Position numbers and translations under genes: made by a program
Assembly (NCBI GenBank): GCA_019359495.1
Contig: JAHHHF010000077.1
Coordinates: 1-64,000 of the forward strand
Length of the DNA: 64,000 nucleotides
Direction: 5' to 3'
From: Goleter apudmare HA4340-LM2
Lineage (GTDB): Bacteria; Cyanobacteriota; Cyanobacteriia; Cyanobacteriales; Nostocaceae
Part shown: in pieces, positions 51,763 through 59,803 of the stretch
Layout of the letters: every line of letters begins with the position of its first letter
Position numbering within the stretch: position 1 is the first letter of the stretch
Notes under the pieces: model-generated
The model's database searches: none
What the model was told of the DNA's origin: nothing
The model's input: the letters and a program-made list of their open reading frames with translations, nothing else

Positions 51763-52110
51763 TTAGTTTGTCCTCTGATGCATGTACTCTTGCCACAGAT
51801 GGGCCAAATCCTGTGCTTGAACTTGCCATTCTGGAGAAACTTGGTACATCCGCCTGGGGCGTCCCCGCCCTTCGAGTTTCTTCCAATACCCAGTGACTGC
51901 CCTTTGGTCTTCGAGAAATTTGATTGCACTGTAAAGTACAGTATCTGAAAGCCTATAGGTTGGATATTCATTCTCCAGTTGCTGAATCAACTCGGTTCCG
52001 TAGGACTCACCTTGCAGTAAAACGTACAAGATGTAACAAACTGCTAGTTCCTGACAGAGGTAAGTTGGCGGAGGATTTTCAAAGAAGTGATATATATCCT
52101 CAAGTTTCAT
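51763..52110 (-). CDS. PadR-family regulator, short form (Pex-like)
   Basis: A 115-residue winged-helix protein starting at ATG 52110 (M-K-L-E-D-I-Y-H-F-F); the frame is open 25 codons upstream, but that part overlaps an operator-like palindrome region and is left out. Motifs: Y-L-C-Q-E-L-A-V-C-Y-I-L near 17-28, S-Y-G-T-E-L-I near 36, L-S-D-T-V-L-Y-S-A-I-K-F-L near 54-66 and L-E-G-R-G-R-P-R-R-M-Y near 79-89, the wing. The short form without a long C-terminal arm resembles Pex, the PadR-like clock-period regulator of Synechococcus; orthology is not proven. Possibly in one operon with the CCB gene. Confidence 0.82.
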   Translation of the reverse strand: MKLEDIYHFFENPPPTYLCQELAVCYILYVLLQGESYGTELIQQLENEYPTYRLSDTVLYSAIKFLEDQRAVTGYWKKLEGRGRPRRMYQVSPEWQVQAQDLAHLWQEYMHQRTN

Positions 52111-52167
52111 GGTTAGTGAATGGCTCAAAAAATGCCTTAGGTTGGTATCTACAAATCCTTGTAGACA

Positions 52168-52203
52168 GTATATAGGGATACTCAATAATGAGTAAGTATA
52201 TAC
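52168..52203. promoter_or_regulatory. Long dyad upstream of the PadR/Pex-like gene, candidate operator
   Basis: GTATATA (52168-52174) and TACTCA (52179-52184) are mirrored by TGAGTA (52189-52194) and TATATAC (52197-52203). The centre TACT-N8-AGTA has the eight-base spacing seen in PadR-family operators of the ATGT-N8-ACAT kind. A smaller dyad, CTACAA/TTGTAG, is at 52150-52163. Confidence 0.6.
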
Positions 52204-52670
52204 CGCTACTTAGGCAAGATTTCTAAAGCGTGAACGTCAAAATAGTGACCCACGCTTTTTAAATCGTGAGAATAGTGTGTGAGTTTTAGGGGCGCAAAAC
52301 ATTACGTCCCTATCCAAGCTCAAGACGGTGTGTGTGGTGAGGAGCAATCAGACAGTGGTTTTGCCACAGTCTTGGTGTCAAGTGATGCCGAGCTGGTTAG
52401 AACTGCTGAAGCATAAAATGCCATCGAAGAAATTTTACAGGTAAAACTCGATTTTGTCTGCAAAACTTAATAAACACTTTTTTTACGGCGATTGTACCAG
52501 TGCTAAACCTAAAATATGCAGCTAAGTGAGGTATCTGGGTAAAAACCATGATGACTGAAGACACACGCAAATAACATGAAATACTGATCTGCCAGACTTG
52601 AGATATTCTTATCTCATCTGGTAAGTGTGATAGTAACTTTATCAAGCGCCTAGCTTATCGGTAATCAAAT
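52204..52670. other. Intergenic, nothing further recognised
   Basis: About 470 bases between the divergent PadR-like and DUF3611 genes; no gene, repeat copy or terminator identified. Confidence 0.4.
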
Positions 52671-53249
52671 ATGTCACAAGACCGCGACGCCCCTCCTTCT
52701 GCCTCTGCTCTGCGGGCAATTGGGCAAACATTTCGCCTTACAGGTTGGATTAGCTTCTGGATTCAGTTAGTACTAGGTGTTGTCTCTGGGATTATTGTGT
52801 TGCTATTTGCTGTATTTAGTCAGAGAGCAGGCAGTCCCAGTAATAATCCAGGTACAGGCTTTGGTGTCTTCCTCGCCGTTTGCGGACTCATTGTTTTGGG
52901 AGGAGGTATTTATTTAGCTTATCGTTATGCCAGAATTGGCAACCAACTACTATCTGCCAATCCCAATAACCGCCCTCGTAAAAGTGAGAGTGTGCAAGTA
53001 TTACGCTTGGGACTGTGGATAAATTTAGGCGGAACCTTGGTGACTCTTTTGGGGGCACAGGCGATCGTTGGTACATTGGTAGCACGGTCTATATCGCCCC
53101 AAGCCATCACTACCCAAATTTTTGACCCCACACGGATTATTAGCGGTCTAGACATGCTTGTAGTACAGGCAAATATCAATACCGTCTCAGCGCACTTTGC
53201 GGGCTTGGTGGCTTCACTATGGCTACTAAATCGGGTGACTCGTCCTTAG
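52671..53249 (+). CDS. DUF3611 family membrane protein
   Basis: A 192-residue protein with four hydrophobic segments (about 27-50, 62-84, 103-130, 165-187). The features L-R-A-I-G-Q-T-F-R-L-T-G-W-I-S-F-W near 14-30, Y-R-Y-A-R-I-G near 84-90 and a third helix reading L-R-L-G-L-W-I-N-L-G-G-T-L near 105-117 are those of DUF3611, found in cyanobacteria and plant chloroplasts. The N-terminus (S-Q-D-R-D-A-P-P-S-A-S) is soluble. Probably in the thylakoid or plasma membrane; function unknown. A palindromic repeat follows its stop. Confidence 0.85.
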   Translation: MSQDRDAPPSASALRAIGQTFRLTGWISFWIQLVLGVVSGIIVLLFAVFSQRAGSPSNNPGTGFGVFLAVCGLIVLGGGIYLAYRYARIGNQLLSANPNNRPRKSESVQVLRLGLWINLGGTLVTLLGAQAIVGTLVARSISPQAITTQIFDPTRIISGLDMLVVQANINTVSAHFAGLVASLWLLNRVTRP

Positions 53250-53261
53250 AGGATGTTTGAA

Positions 53262-53318
53262 GTTCGTAGTAAGGACTTTAGTCCTGACCTTCCAAGCACT
53301 GAAGTGCTTACTACAAAC
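53262..53318. mobile_element. Intact 57-bp palindromic repeat (GTAGTAAGGACTTTAGTCC family)
   Basis: GTTCGTAGTAAG (53262-53273) and CTTACTACAAAC (53307-53318) form terminal inverted arms with one mismatch; inside are AGGACTTTAGTCCT and AGCACTGAAGTGCT, two small hairpins. Best preserved of three copies in the window. Confidence 0.75.
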
Positions 53319-53433
53319 TCCTCCCCTATTCCCTATGCATAATTTGTATTGGGAATGACTGTAATAGCAGACCAAAATCAGGCTATGCTGATGTTTTGGC
53401 AGGAAGACACTAGGCGAAAAACAAAAAAAATCT

Positions 53434-54714
53434 GTGCTGGATATTAAGCAAATACGGGAAAATCCCCAATTAATCCAAGAACGGTTGAATAGTCGTAGTG
53501 GTAAGTACGACATTGAACCGATATTACAGTTAGATCGGCAACAACGGGAAATAGAGGTGACACGCTCTCAATTCCAAGCCCGGAGTAATGAAATTGGTAA
53601 ACTTGTTGGGCAAAAAATTAAATCTGGTATTGATGCTCAATCAGCAGAAATTCAGGGTTTGCGGGATGAAGGTAACTCTATCAAAGCCCAATTGAGCGAA
53701 CTAGAACCGCAAGAAAAAGCTCTCAAAGCGGAAATCGAACAACTTGTATTAGCATTACCCAATTTGCCCAGCGACTCCACACCTATTGGCAAAACTGAGG
53801 ATGATAATCAAGAGGTGCGGCGCTGGGGTGATGAATATCTCCCCCAAAACCCAAATATTGCCCCTCATTGGGAAATTGGCGAGAAATTAGGGATACTCAA
53901 TTTTGAGCGCGCTGTGAAAGTTGCCCAGAGTCGGTTTGTGACCCTCGTTGGTGCCGGTGCAGCCTTAGAAAGGGCATTAATTCAGTTTATGCTGAAGACG
54001 CAAACTGAAGCTGGCTATGTGGAAGTTAGCCCGCCGTTGTTAGTGAATACTGATTCTTTAACAGGAACTGGTCAGTTACCAAAGTTTGCCGAAGAAAGCT
54101 TTAAATGTGCTGATGATGAGTTGTGGTTGATACCAACAGCAGAAGTTCCCGTTACCAACCTGTATCGGGGAGAAATTCTGGCTGCGGAAGATTTACCAAT
54201 TTATCACTGTGCTTATACTCCCTGTTTTCGTCGGGAAGCGGGAAGTTATGGGCGAGATATGCGGGGTTTAATTCGTCTGCATCAATTCAATAAAGTGGAG
54301 TTAGTGAAAGTTGTTCATCCCAGTTCTTCTTTTGATGAATTAGAAAAATTGGTGGGGAATGCCGAAGCAATTTTACAGGCTTTAAAATTACCTTATCGTG
54401 TAATTAATTTATGTACTGGTGATTTAGGTTTTGGGGCAACGAAAACTTATGATTTAGAAGTATGGCTACCATCTTCTGGTAAGTATCGGGAAATTTCCAG
54501 TTGTTCTAATTGTTTTGATTTCCAAGCAAGACGGGCTGATATTCGCTTTAAAGAAGCGGGTAAGAAGGGGACACAGTTTGTCCATACTTTAAATGGTTCT
54601 GGCTTGGCTGTGGGCAGAACTATGGCGGCGATTTTGGAAAATTATCAACAACCGGATGGGACAGTAAAAATACCAGAAGTGTTGCAACCTTTCTTAGGAC
54701 GAGAAGTGTTGTAA
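53434..54714 (+). CDS. serS: Seryl-tRNA synthetase
   Basis: SerS charges tRNA-Ser. The 426-residue class II enzyme has the N-terminal tRNA-binding coiled coil (~30-105), motif 2 F-R-R-E-A-G-S near residue 266 preceded by T-A-E-V-P-V-T near 235, and motif 3 with G-S-G-L-A-V-G-R-T near 389-397. The start is GTG 53434 ([11 protein letters not shown]), where family conservation begins; no ATG fits. Normal length. Followed by a 13-bp perfect dyad. Confidence 0.97.
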   Translation: MLDIKQIRENPQLIQERLNSRSGKYDIEPILQLDRQQREIEVTRSQFQARSNEIGKLVGQKIKSGIDAQSAEIQGLRDEGNSIKAQLSELEPQEKALKAEIEQLVLALPNLPSDSTPIGKTEDDNQEVRRWGDEYLPQNPNIAPHWEIGEKLGILNFERAVKVAQSRFVTLVGAGAALERALIQFMLKTQTEAGYVEVSPPLLVNTDSLTGTGQLPKFAEESFKCADDELWLIPTAEVPVTNLYRGEILAAEDLPIYHCAYTPCFRREAGSYGRDMRGLIRLHQFNKVELVKVVHPSSSFDELEKLVGNAEAILQALKLPYRVINLCTGDLGFGATKTYDLEVWLPSSGKYREISSCSNCFDFQARRADIRFKEAGKKGTQFVHTLNGSGLAVGRTMAAILENYQQPDGTVKIPEVLQPFLGREVL

Positions 54715-54793
54715 TTTGGAGGAAAAGCAGGGTAAAGCCATCAAATTTGGCATAGTTCAGCAATTACAAGTCTAGTGGACTGCGAACACCTCC

Positions 54794-54832
54794 ACCACCA
54801 TGATTTATAGTCATGTTTTAAATCATGGTGGT
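54794..54832. repeat. 13-bp perfect inverted repeat downstream of serS
   Basis: ACCACCATGATTT (54794-54806) and AAATCATGGTGGT (54820-54832) with a 13-base loop. No T-run follows, so it is not a classical intrinsic terminator; it may protect the 3' end, or bind a regulator of the methyltransferase gene 35 bases on. Confidence 0.6.
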
Positions 54833-54867
54833 CTTCACCTTGTAAGAACCTAAATCAATCGCTCGAT

Positions 54868-55701
54868 ATGAATGATTCATCGTTAAGTGCTTACAAACAG
54901 CAGATTATTCATGATTTCAACAACCGCCCAAACTACGAGAATGAGTTTCATAGACGAGCTGCAAGTCGATTAGTAGATTTGGCAAAGTTACAACTAGGTT
55001 ATCAAGTTTTAGATATCGCTACTGGAACAGGTTTAGCAGCTATTGCTGCGGCTCAGATAGTTGGTTCCACAGGTCGTGTTTTGGGAATTGACTTGGCTTC
55101 AGGAATGTTGCAGCAAGCTCAACAGAAAATTGAGGCTTTGGGGCTAACTAATATCATGTTTGAGAAAGTGGATGCAGATGAGCAAGAATTCCACGAAAGC
55201 CAATTTGATGCTATTTTATGCTCATCAGCGATCGCCTACTTGACAGATATTCCGACATCACTTCGTCGATGGCACAATGCTTTGAAACCGGGAGGAGTTG
55301 TGGCATTTTCCTGTCTTGCAGAAACTTCCCCTACCGCGTCTGTTTTGTTTCGAGCAGTGGTACAAAAGTACGGCATCACTATCCGGAATCCCAATGAGTT
55401 ACTGGGAACGCCTGACAGGTGTTGTCAAATACTTGAAATGATTGGGTTTGCAGAAATCGAAATTACAACTGAGCAATTTGGTTTCTATTTGCAAGATGCG
55501 AAAGTTGCTTGGACTGGTAATGCCAAGAGTGCATTTGGGCTTCAGGATGCAAAATGGTCAGAGGAACAGTTAGAGCAATGTAAGCAAGAATACTTTACAG
55601 AGGTGAATCAAGCTGCAACCAAAGAAGGCTATTGGAATGATATCACAATGTTCTTTGTAACAGCTCGCAAACTAAATGCGATCGCCTCTCCCCTAGCTTA
55701 G
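54868..55701 (+). CDS. Class I SAM-dependent methyltransferase
   Basis: A 277-residue soluble enzyme. SAM-binding motif I is V-L-D-I-A-T-G-T-G-L-A near residues 48-58, followed by G-I-D-L-A-S-G-M near 75-82 and the motif IV-like D-A-I-L-C-S-S-A near 114-121; P-G-G-V near 146. This is the UbiE/Coq5-like methyltransferase layout with a C-terminal cap that probably chooses the substrate. The substrate is unknown. Stands alone after serS. Confidence 0.88.
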   Translation: MNDSSLSAYKQQIIHDFNNRPNYENEFHRRAASRLVDLAKLQLGYQVLDIATGTGLAAIAAAQIVGSTGRVLGIDLASGMLQQAQQKIEALGLTNIMFEKVDADEQEFHESQFDAILCSSAIAYLTDIPTSLRRWHNALKPGGVVAFSCLAETSPTASVLFRAVVQKYGITIRNPNELLGTPDRCCQILEMIGFAEIEITTEQFGFYLQDAKVAWTGNAKSAFGLQDAKWSEEQLEQCKQEYFTEVNQAATKEGYWNDITMFFVTARKLNAIASPLA

Positions 55702-55863
55702 TTAAAGCACTTTTGGAACCATAGATGATGAATGACAAGAAGTTATTACATTCATTGCCAGCTACGGCAATTATACGCGGTTTGATTTTAGTTTCTAATG
55801 ATTCGGATTTGCTAAAAGTGTAGGGAATTAATTTAAAAAATTGGGCAAAAGCATAACTGGGGT

Positions 55864-55886
55864 AGTGCGATCGCTCAAACTATATC
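55864..55886 (+). promoter_or_regulatory. Promoter-like sequence shared by both toxin-antitoxin modules
   Basis: AGTGCGATCGCTCAAACTAT here and AGTGCGATCGCCCAAACTAT at 56615-56634 differ at one of 20 positions, each about 40-65 bases before an antitoxin-like gene. The copy at 56615 continues into TATAAT-like sequence. Confidence 0.5.
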
Positions 55887-55929
55887 AACCTATAATTAAG
55901 GTTGGGAAAAGGTAACCTGTGAAAATAAT

Positions 55930-56241
55930 ATGTTAACTACAAGCTATCCACATATCGAAAAAAACGCAAATCAGCCCGCCAGATTACAGCGTTTACCTCG
56001 TATTAGAGTAGCGCAAATTGTTATGGACTATCTTGCCTATGGTTGGTCAGTAGAAGAAATGTGTCGCCAACATCCTCATTTAACTCATGCTGAAGCTCAT
56101 GCTGCTATGGGTTATTACTTCGACAATCAAGAAGAAGTTGACCAAGAAATCAGGGAAGAATGGGAACAAGTGCAAACAAGTAACAACCAATCAGTAAAAT
56201 CTCCCTTTTATAGCAGAATGAAAGCAAAAGGACTGCTGTAA
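55930..56241 (+). CDS. DUF433 family antitoxin-like protein
   Basis: A 103-residue protein with R-I-R-V-A-Q-I-V-M-D-Y near 24-34, G-W-S-V-E-E-M-C near 38-45 and H-P-H-L-T-H-A-E-A-H-A-A-M-G-Y-Y near 47-62, the DUF433 helix-turn-helix pattern. DUF433 proteins are usually the first gene of a pair with a DUF5615 protein and are regarded as antitoxins. The next gene starts at the very next base after the stop, which fits coupled translation. The C-terminal tail probably binds the toxin. Confidence 0.85.
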   Translation: MLTTSYPHIEKNANQPARLQRLPRIRVAQIVMDYLAYGWSVEEMCRQHPHLTHAEAHAAMGYYFDNQEEVDQEIREEWEQVQTSNNQSVKSPFYSRMKAKGLL

Positions 56242-56592
56242 GTGCCTATTTCTCTCTATATGGATGTTCATGTCCCTGAAGCTATTACATCACAATTGCG
56301 TCGTCGGGGTGTAGATGTGTTAACGTCCTTGGAAGATGATATGCAAGAATTGCCTGATGATAAGTTATTAGAGAGAGTGACGGAGCTTAAACGAGTGCTA
56401 TTTACCCAAGATATTCGTTTTCGGGTCTTAGCTGAAACTTGGCAAATAGTAGGAAAACAGTTTTCAGGATTAATTTTTGGACATCAACTTGGTGGCACAA
56501 TTGGTCAATTCGTTCAAGATTTAGAATTTATTGCCAAGGCTTCAGATATTGATGAATGGATTAATGTAGTCGCATATATTCCTTTCAAATAA
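56242..56592 (+). CDS. DUF5615 (PIN-like) toxin candidate
   Basis: A 116-residue protein, GTG start at 56242 directly after the DUF433 stop. The PIN-like pattern is S-L-Y-M-D-V-H-V-P near 4-12 (first Asp), R-G-V-D-V-L-T near 22, and L-F-T-Q-D-I-R-F near 53-60 (second acidic site), typical of DUF5615. Such proteins are predicted RNases and form toxin-antitoxin-like pairs with DUF433. Toxicity has not been shown for this pair. Probably transcribed from the promoter-like repeat at 55864. Confidence 0.83.
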   Translation: MPISLYMDVHVPEAITSQLRRRGVDVLTSLEDDMQELPDDKLLERVTELKRVLFTQDIRFRVLAETWQIVGKQFSGLIFGHQLGGTIGQFVQDLEFIAKASDIDEWINVVAYIPFK

Positions 56593-56614
56593 TTTTAGTA
56601 ATTCTATCTTCAGA

Positions 56615-56637
56615 AGTGCGATCGCCCAAACTATAAT
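56615..56637 (+). promoter_or_regulatory. Second copy of the shared promoter-like sequence
   Basis: AGTGCGATCGCCCAAACTAT followed by AAT; contains a HIP1 site and a TATAAT-like box at 56632-56637, about 36 bases before the ATG at 56673. Confidence 0.5.
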
Positions 56638-56672
56638 AAAAGAGCGCAAAGATTAATCATATCAGGCTAGCG

Positions 56673-56855
56673 ATGCTAAAAAGTTACGAAGCCATTTATG
56701 AGAACGGTCAAATAAAATGGGTATCGGAACAGCCCCAAGTTAATGCAGTTCGTGTAATTGTTACCTTCATTGAAGAGACCTTACCATCCAAAAAACGACG
56801 CACTCCGCCAGCATCTATTGCAGGTAAAGGTAAAACATTGGGAGATATTGTTTAG
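56673..56855 (+). pseudogene. Shortened antitoxin-like gene
   Basis: A 60-residue protein (M-L-K-S-Y-E-A-I-Y-E-N-G-Q-I-K-W, then R-V-I-V-T-F-I-E-E, then P-P-A-S-I-A-G-K-G-K-T-L-G-D-I-V). From memory, relatives in Nostoc go on after G-D-I-V with S-P-I-V-D-E-E-D-W and end a few residues later. Here a stop (TAG) comes right after V; one frame over, the DNA reads V-S-P-M-M, as if a single base had been gained at TTTAG. The gene therefore looks cut short by a frameshift, with its tail replaced by the next gene. It may still be translated. Confidence 0.5.
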
Positions 56856-56859
56856 TCCA

Positions 56860-57105
56860 ATGATGAAAACATTAGAAATAATCATCACTATTACCCAAAA
56901 TGGTAAGTTGTTAGTTAATTCTCCTGTAGACCTACCTGTAGGTGAATATAATGCTGTTCTCGTACTAGAAGATCAACCAATCCGTAATAGCGTTCAAACT
57001 TCTGTCCAAGAAGCTCAGGCTCTTTTGAGAAAATATATTCCTGCTAGTAGAAAACTTTCTCAAGAGTTGATTGAGGAGCGAAGATTGGAGAGTTTGAATG
57101 AGTGA
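56860..57105 (+). CDS. Antitoxin-like protein of a PIN toxin module
   Basis: An 81-residue protein starting at ATG 56860 or 56863 (M-M-K-T-L-E-I-I-I-T). The first half is a small beta domain (Q-N-G-K-L-L-V-N-S-P near 14-23, G-E-Y-N-A-V-L-V-L-E near 30-39); the second half is helical and charged (L-L-R-K-Y-I-P near 55, L-I-E-E-R-R-L-E near 70), as in antitoxins that wrap a toxin. It overlaps the PIN gene by 8 bases. A longer frame upstream reads through the shortened gene in another frame and is not used. Confidence 0.75.
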   Translation: MMKTLEIIITITQNGKLLVNSPVDLPVGEYNAVLVLEDQPIRNSVQTSVQEAQALLRKYIPASRKLSQELIEERRLESLNE

Positions 57106-57481
57106 AGTTGTTGTAGATACCTCTGCTGTTTTGGCGTTGCTTAATCAAGAAACTGGTAGCGAAGAAATTTTGCAGTTAATTGACAATGCAGCAATTAGTA
57201 GTGTCAACCTATCGGAAGTTATAGTAAAGCTAGCAGAAGCAGGAATCCCTGAAGAAGAGATTAGGCAAATTATCTTGAATCTCAATCTTGAGGTGATTCT
57301 TTTTAATGAAGAACAAGCATTAAAGGCGGGAATGTTGCGTCCAGCGACTAAATCTATCGGGCTTTCATTTGGAGACCGTGCTTGTCTGGCTTTAGGTGTT
57401 GTTCTGAACCAGCCTGTGATAAGCACTGATTGTTTGTGGACTAACCTTAACATGGGAATTGAAATTCGAGTGATGCGTTAG
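57098..57481 (+). CDS. PIN-domain RNase toxin, VapC-like
   Basis: A 127-residue PIN protein. Acidic active-site candidates: D7 in V-V-V-D-T-S-A-V, E40 in N-L-S-E-V-I, D93 in S-F-G-D-R-A-C-L-A, and D110 in I-S-T-D. VapC-type toxins cut tRNA or rRNA. Starts inside the end of its antitoxin (8-base overlap), a standard arrangement. All four acidic sites are intact, so it should be active if the family prediction holds. Confidence 0.88.
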   Translation: MSEVVVDTSAVLALLNQETGSEEILQLIDNAAISSVNLSEVIVKLAEAGIPEEEIRQIILNLNLEVILFNEEQALKAGMLRPATKSIGLSFGDRACLALGVVLNQPVISTDCLWTNLNMGIEIRVMR

Positions 57482-57624
57482 TGTCCAGGGGGAACATCAT
57501 CATAGAAATTGGCTAGCTCAACCTAGGCATCATCTGAGATCGTAGGATAGCTGGAGCCTATGTGCTTGTTCTTGAACTACTACAATAAGAAGATATATCC
57601 GAAATATTTTGATTAATTTGCTCT

Positions 57625-58722
57625 ATGTCAGTTTTAGCAGCGATCGCAGTTTTAGCTGTTTTGATCTTGGTACACGAACTAGGACACTTTATTGCAGCAC
57701 GTTCTCAAGGGATTTACGTTAACCGCTTCTCTTTGGGTTTTGGCCCAGTTATTTGGAAGTACCAAGGTTCAGAGACCGAATATGCCATCCGCGCCTTTCC
57801 TCTAGGAGGCTTTGTCGGCTTTCCTGATGATGACCCAGATAGTGATATTCCACCCCATGACCCGAATCTGCTGCGTAACCGACCCATTTTAGATCGGGCG
57901 ATCGTGATTAGCGCGGGTGTGATCGCCAATTTAGTATTTGCTTACTTGTTACTGGTGGGACAAGTTAGCGTTGTTGGTGTCGGTCAAGCTAGCCAACCTG
58001 GTGTGTTAATCCAACAGCTAGCACCAGATACGAGTTCTGTAGCCACCAACGCTGGACTTAAGCCAGGAGATGTGATCTTAGCTGCTGATCAAAAGCAATT
58101 TGGTACGGCGCTCCAAGAAATAGATGCTTTCCGGGAAATCATTAAAAACAATCCTGGTAAGTCAATTCAATTAGACGTGGTGCGTGGCGACCAAAAGCTA
58201 TCTGTAAACGTTGTTCCAGAAGCAAAGTCTAGTGGTGGCACAATTGGCATTGGACTTTCTCCCAATGGTAAAGTTGAGCGGCGGCGCATAACTAATCCAG
58301 TAGCAGCTTTGAATGCTGGTGCTACAGAGTTTCAGCGCATTGTCACACTGACATTTAAAGGCTTTGGGCAACTAATTACCAACTTTGGGGAAACCGCTAG
58401 TCAAGTAGCAGGGCCTGTGAAAATTGTAGAAATTGGTGCAAACATTGCCCAAAATGATACAGGTAGCTTATTCTTCTTTGCGGCTCTGATTAGTATTAAC
58501 TTGGCAATCATCAATATTTTGCCTCTACCAGCTTTAGATGGGGGACAGCTGGCTTTTCTGTTGATTGAAGGTGTGCGTGGTAAGCCCATACCTAACCGCA
58601 TTCAAGAAGGCGTCATGCAAACTGGTTTAATGTTACTGTTAGGTTTGGGAATTTTCTTGATTGTTAAGGAAACTACCCAGTTAACTACTCAGTTGGAGTG
58701 GGTACAAAAGTTATTCCAGTGA
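57625..58722 (+). CDS. rseP: Site-2 metalloprotease RseP
   Basis: RseP cuts membrane-bound anti-sigma factors and cleared signal peptides within the membrane. The 365-residue protein has the zinc motif V-H-E-L-G-H near residues 16-21, the first-helix surroundings F-G-P-V near 44, one PDZ domain (~115-200; G-L-K-P-G-D-V-I-L near 143) and the second metal motif N-I-L-P-L-P-A-L-D-G-G near 297-307. Four membrane segments. One PDZ is usual for cyanobacterial forms. Overlaps the downstream nth start (GTGA), suggesting coupling. Confidence 0.95.
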   Translation: MSVLAAIAVLAVLILVHELGHFIAARSQGIYVNRFSLGFGPVIWKYQGSETEYAIRAFPLGGFVGFPDDDPDSDIPPHDPNLLRNRPILDRAIVISAGVIANLVFAYLLLVGQVSVVGVGQASQPGVLIQQLAPDTSSVATNAGLKPGDVILAADQKQFGTALQEIDAFREIIKNNPGKSIQLDVVRGDQKLSVNVVPEAKSSGGTIGIGLSPNGKVERRRITNPVAALNAGATEFQRIVTLTFKGFGQLITNFGETASQVAGPVKIVEIGANIAQNDTGSLFFFAALISINLAIINILPLPALDGGQLAFLLIEGVRGKPIPNRIQEGVMQTGLMLLLGLGIFLIVKETTQLTTQLEWVQKLFQ

Positions 58723-59372
58723 CCACAAAGCGCAAATCGCCAGCCAAAAAGCAGCGTGCTTTAGAAATTCTCAGCCGCCTGAAGCGTCTGTATCCAGATG
58801 CAACCTGCTCCTTGACTTATTCAACGCCAGTACAGCTACTAGTAGCAACAATTCTCTCTGCTCAGTGTACAGATGAGCGAGTGAATAAAGTTACACCCGC
58901 ATTATTTAGTCGGTTTCCCGATGCAGCGAGTTTGGCAAATGCTGATTTAACAGAATTAGAGAACTTGGTGCGTTCTACAGGGTTTTATCGCAATAAGGCG
59001 AAGAATATTCAAGCTGCCTGTAGAATGATTGTCTCTGAGTTTGACTCTGTTGTACCCAATCAAATGGAGCAGTTGTTAAAGCTTCCGGGTGTGGCGCGTA
59101 AGACAGCCAATGTGGTTTTGGCTCATGCCTATGGTATTAATGCTGGGGTGACAGTAGATACTCACGTCAAGCGCCTTAGCCAACGCTTAGGTTTAACTGA
59201 GCATCCAGACCCCATCCGCATTGAAAAAGATTTGATGGGGTTATTACCACAACCAGATTGGGAAAATTGGTCAATCCGACTGATTTATCACGGTCGTGCT
59301 GTTTGTAAAGCCCGTTCTCCCGCTTGTATATCATGTGAACTGGCTGATTTGTGTCCGGCGGCTGATAACTAA
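58719..59372 (+). CDS. nth: Endonuclease III (Nth)
   Basis: Nth removes oxidised pyrimidines and nicks abasic sites. Start chosen at GTG 58719, which overlaps the rseP stop as GTGA; an earlier GTG at 58698 would add 7 residues. Protein ~217 residues. Motifs: S-A-Q-C-T-D near 46, the helix-hairpin-helix L-P-G-V-A-R-K-T-A-N-V-V-L with the catalytic Lys near 119 region, V-D-T-H-V near 137 with the catalytic Asp, and the [4Fe-4S] cluster C-x6-C-x2-C-x5-C at the end (C-K-A-R-S-P-A-C-I-S-C...L-C). All catalytic residues are present. Confidence 0.95.
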   Translation: MTTKRKSPAKKQRALEILSRLKRLYPDATCSLTYSTPVQLLVATILSAQCTDERVNKVTPALFSRFPDAASLANADLTELENLVRSTGFYRNKAKNIQAACRMIVSEFDSVVPNQMEQLLKLPGVARKTANVVLAHAYGINAGVTVDTHVKRLSQRLGLTEHPDPIRIEKDLMGLLPQPDWENWSIRLIYHGRAVCKARSPACISCELADLCPAADN

Positions 59373-59447
59373 TTGTTGAAATAGGGGCGAAACATCTATC
59401 CTCACTGTAGAATAGAAAATGCTGTCTTTAAATAAGTTAGAGAGTGT

Positions 59448-59750
59448 ATGGCAAAAAAGAGCATGATTGAGCGCGAGAAAAAACGCGCCAAGTTGGTAGA
59501 AAAATATGCTGAAAAGCGGGAAGCGTTGCTAGACGACTTTAGAAGCGCTGAATCTCCCCTGGAGAAGCTAGAAATTCACCGCCAAATTCAACAACTACCC
59601 CGCAATAGTGCGCCCACCCGTCGCCGTAACCGTTGCTGGGTTACAGGTCGTCCCAGAGGCTTTTATCGTGACTTTGGTCTGTCTCGGAACGTTCTGAGAG
59701 AATGGGCGCATGAAGGTCTGTTACCTGGAGTAGTGAAGTCTAGTTGGTAG
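59448..59750 (+). CDS. rpsN: 30S ribosomal protein S14
   Basis: A 100-residue S14 of the long, zinc-free type. It begins M-A-K-K-S-M-I-E-R and shows [12 protein letters not shown] near residues 59-70 and the universal ending [18 protein letters not shown]. It is a single gene, as in other cyanobacteria, outside the main ribosomal protein operon. An imperfect hairpin (59763-59792) follows the stop. Confidence 0.98.
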   Translation: MAKKSMIEREKKRAKLVEKYAEKREALLDDFRSAESPLEKLEIHRQIQQLPRNSAPTRRRNRCWVTGRPRGFYRDFGLSRNVLREWAHEGLLPGVVKSSW

Positions 59751-59762
59751 TTAAGAGTCAAT

Positions 59763-59792
59763 AGTCAATAGTCGAGAGATAGACTTTTGACT
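59763..59792. repeat. Hairpin made of AGTCAAT heptamers after rpsN
   Basis: AGTCAATAGTC (59763-59773) faces GACTTTTGACT (59782-59792), ten of eleven pairs. It may help end rpsN transcription from both sides; the T-run is weak. Confidence 0.45.
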
Positions 59793-59803
59793 GTAGACTT
59801 TCT

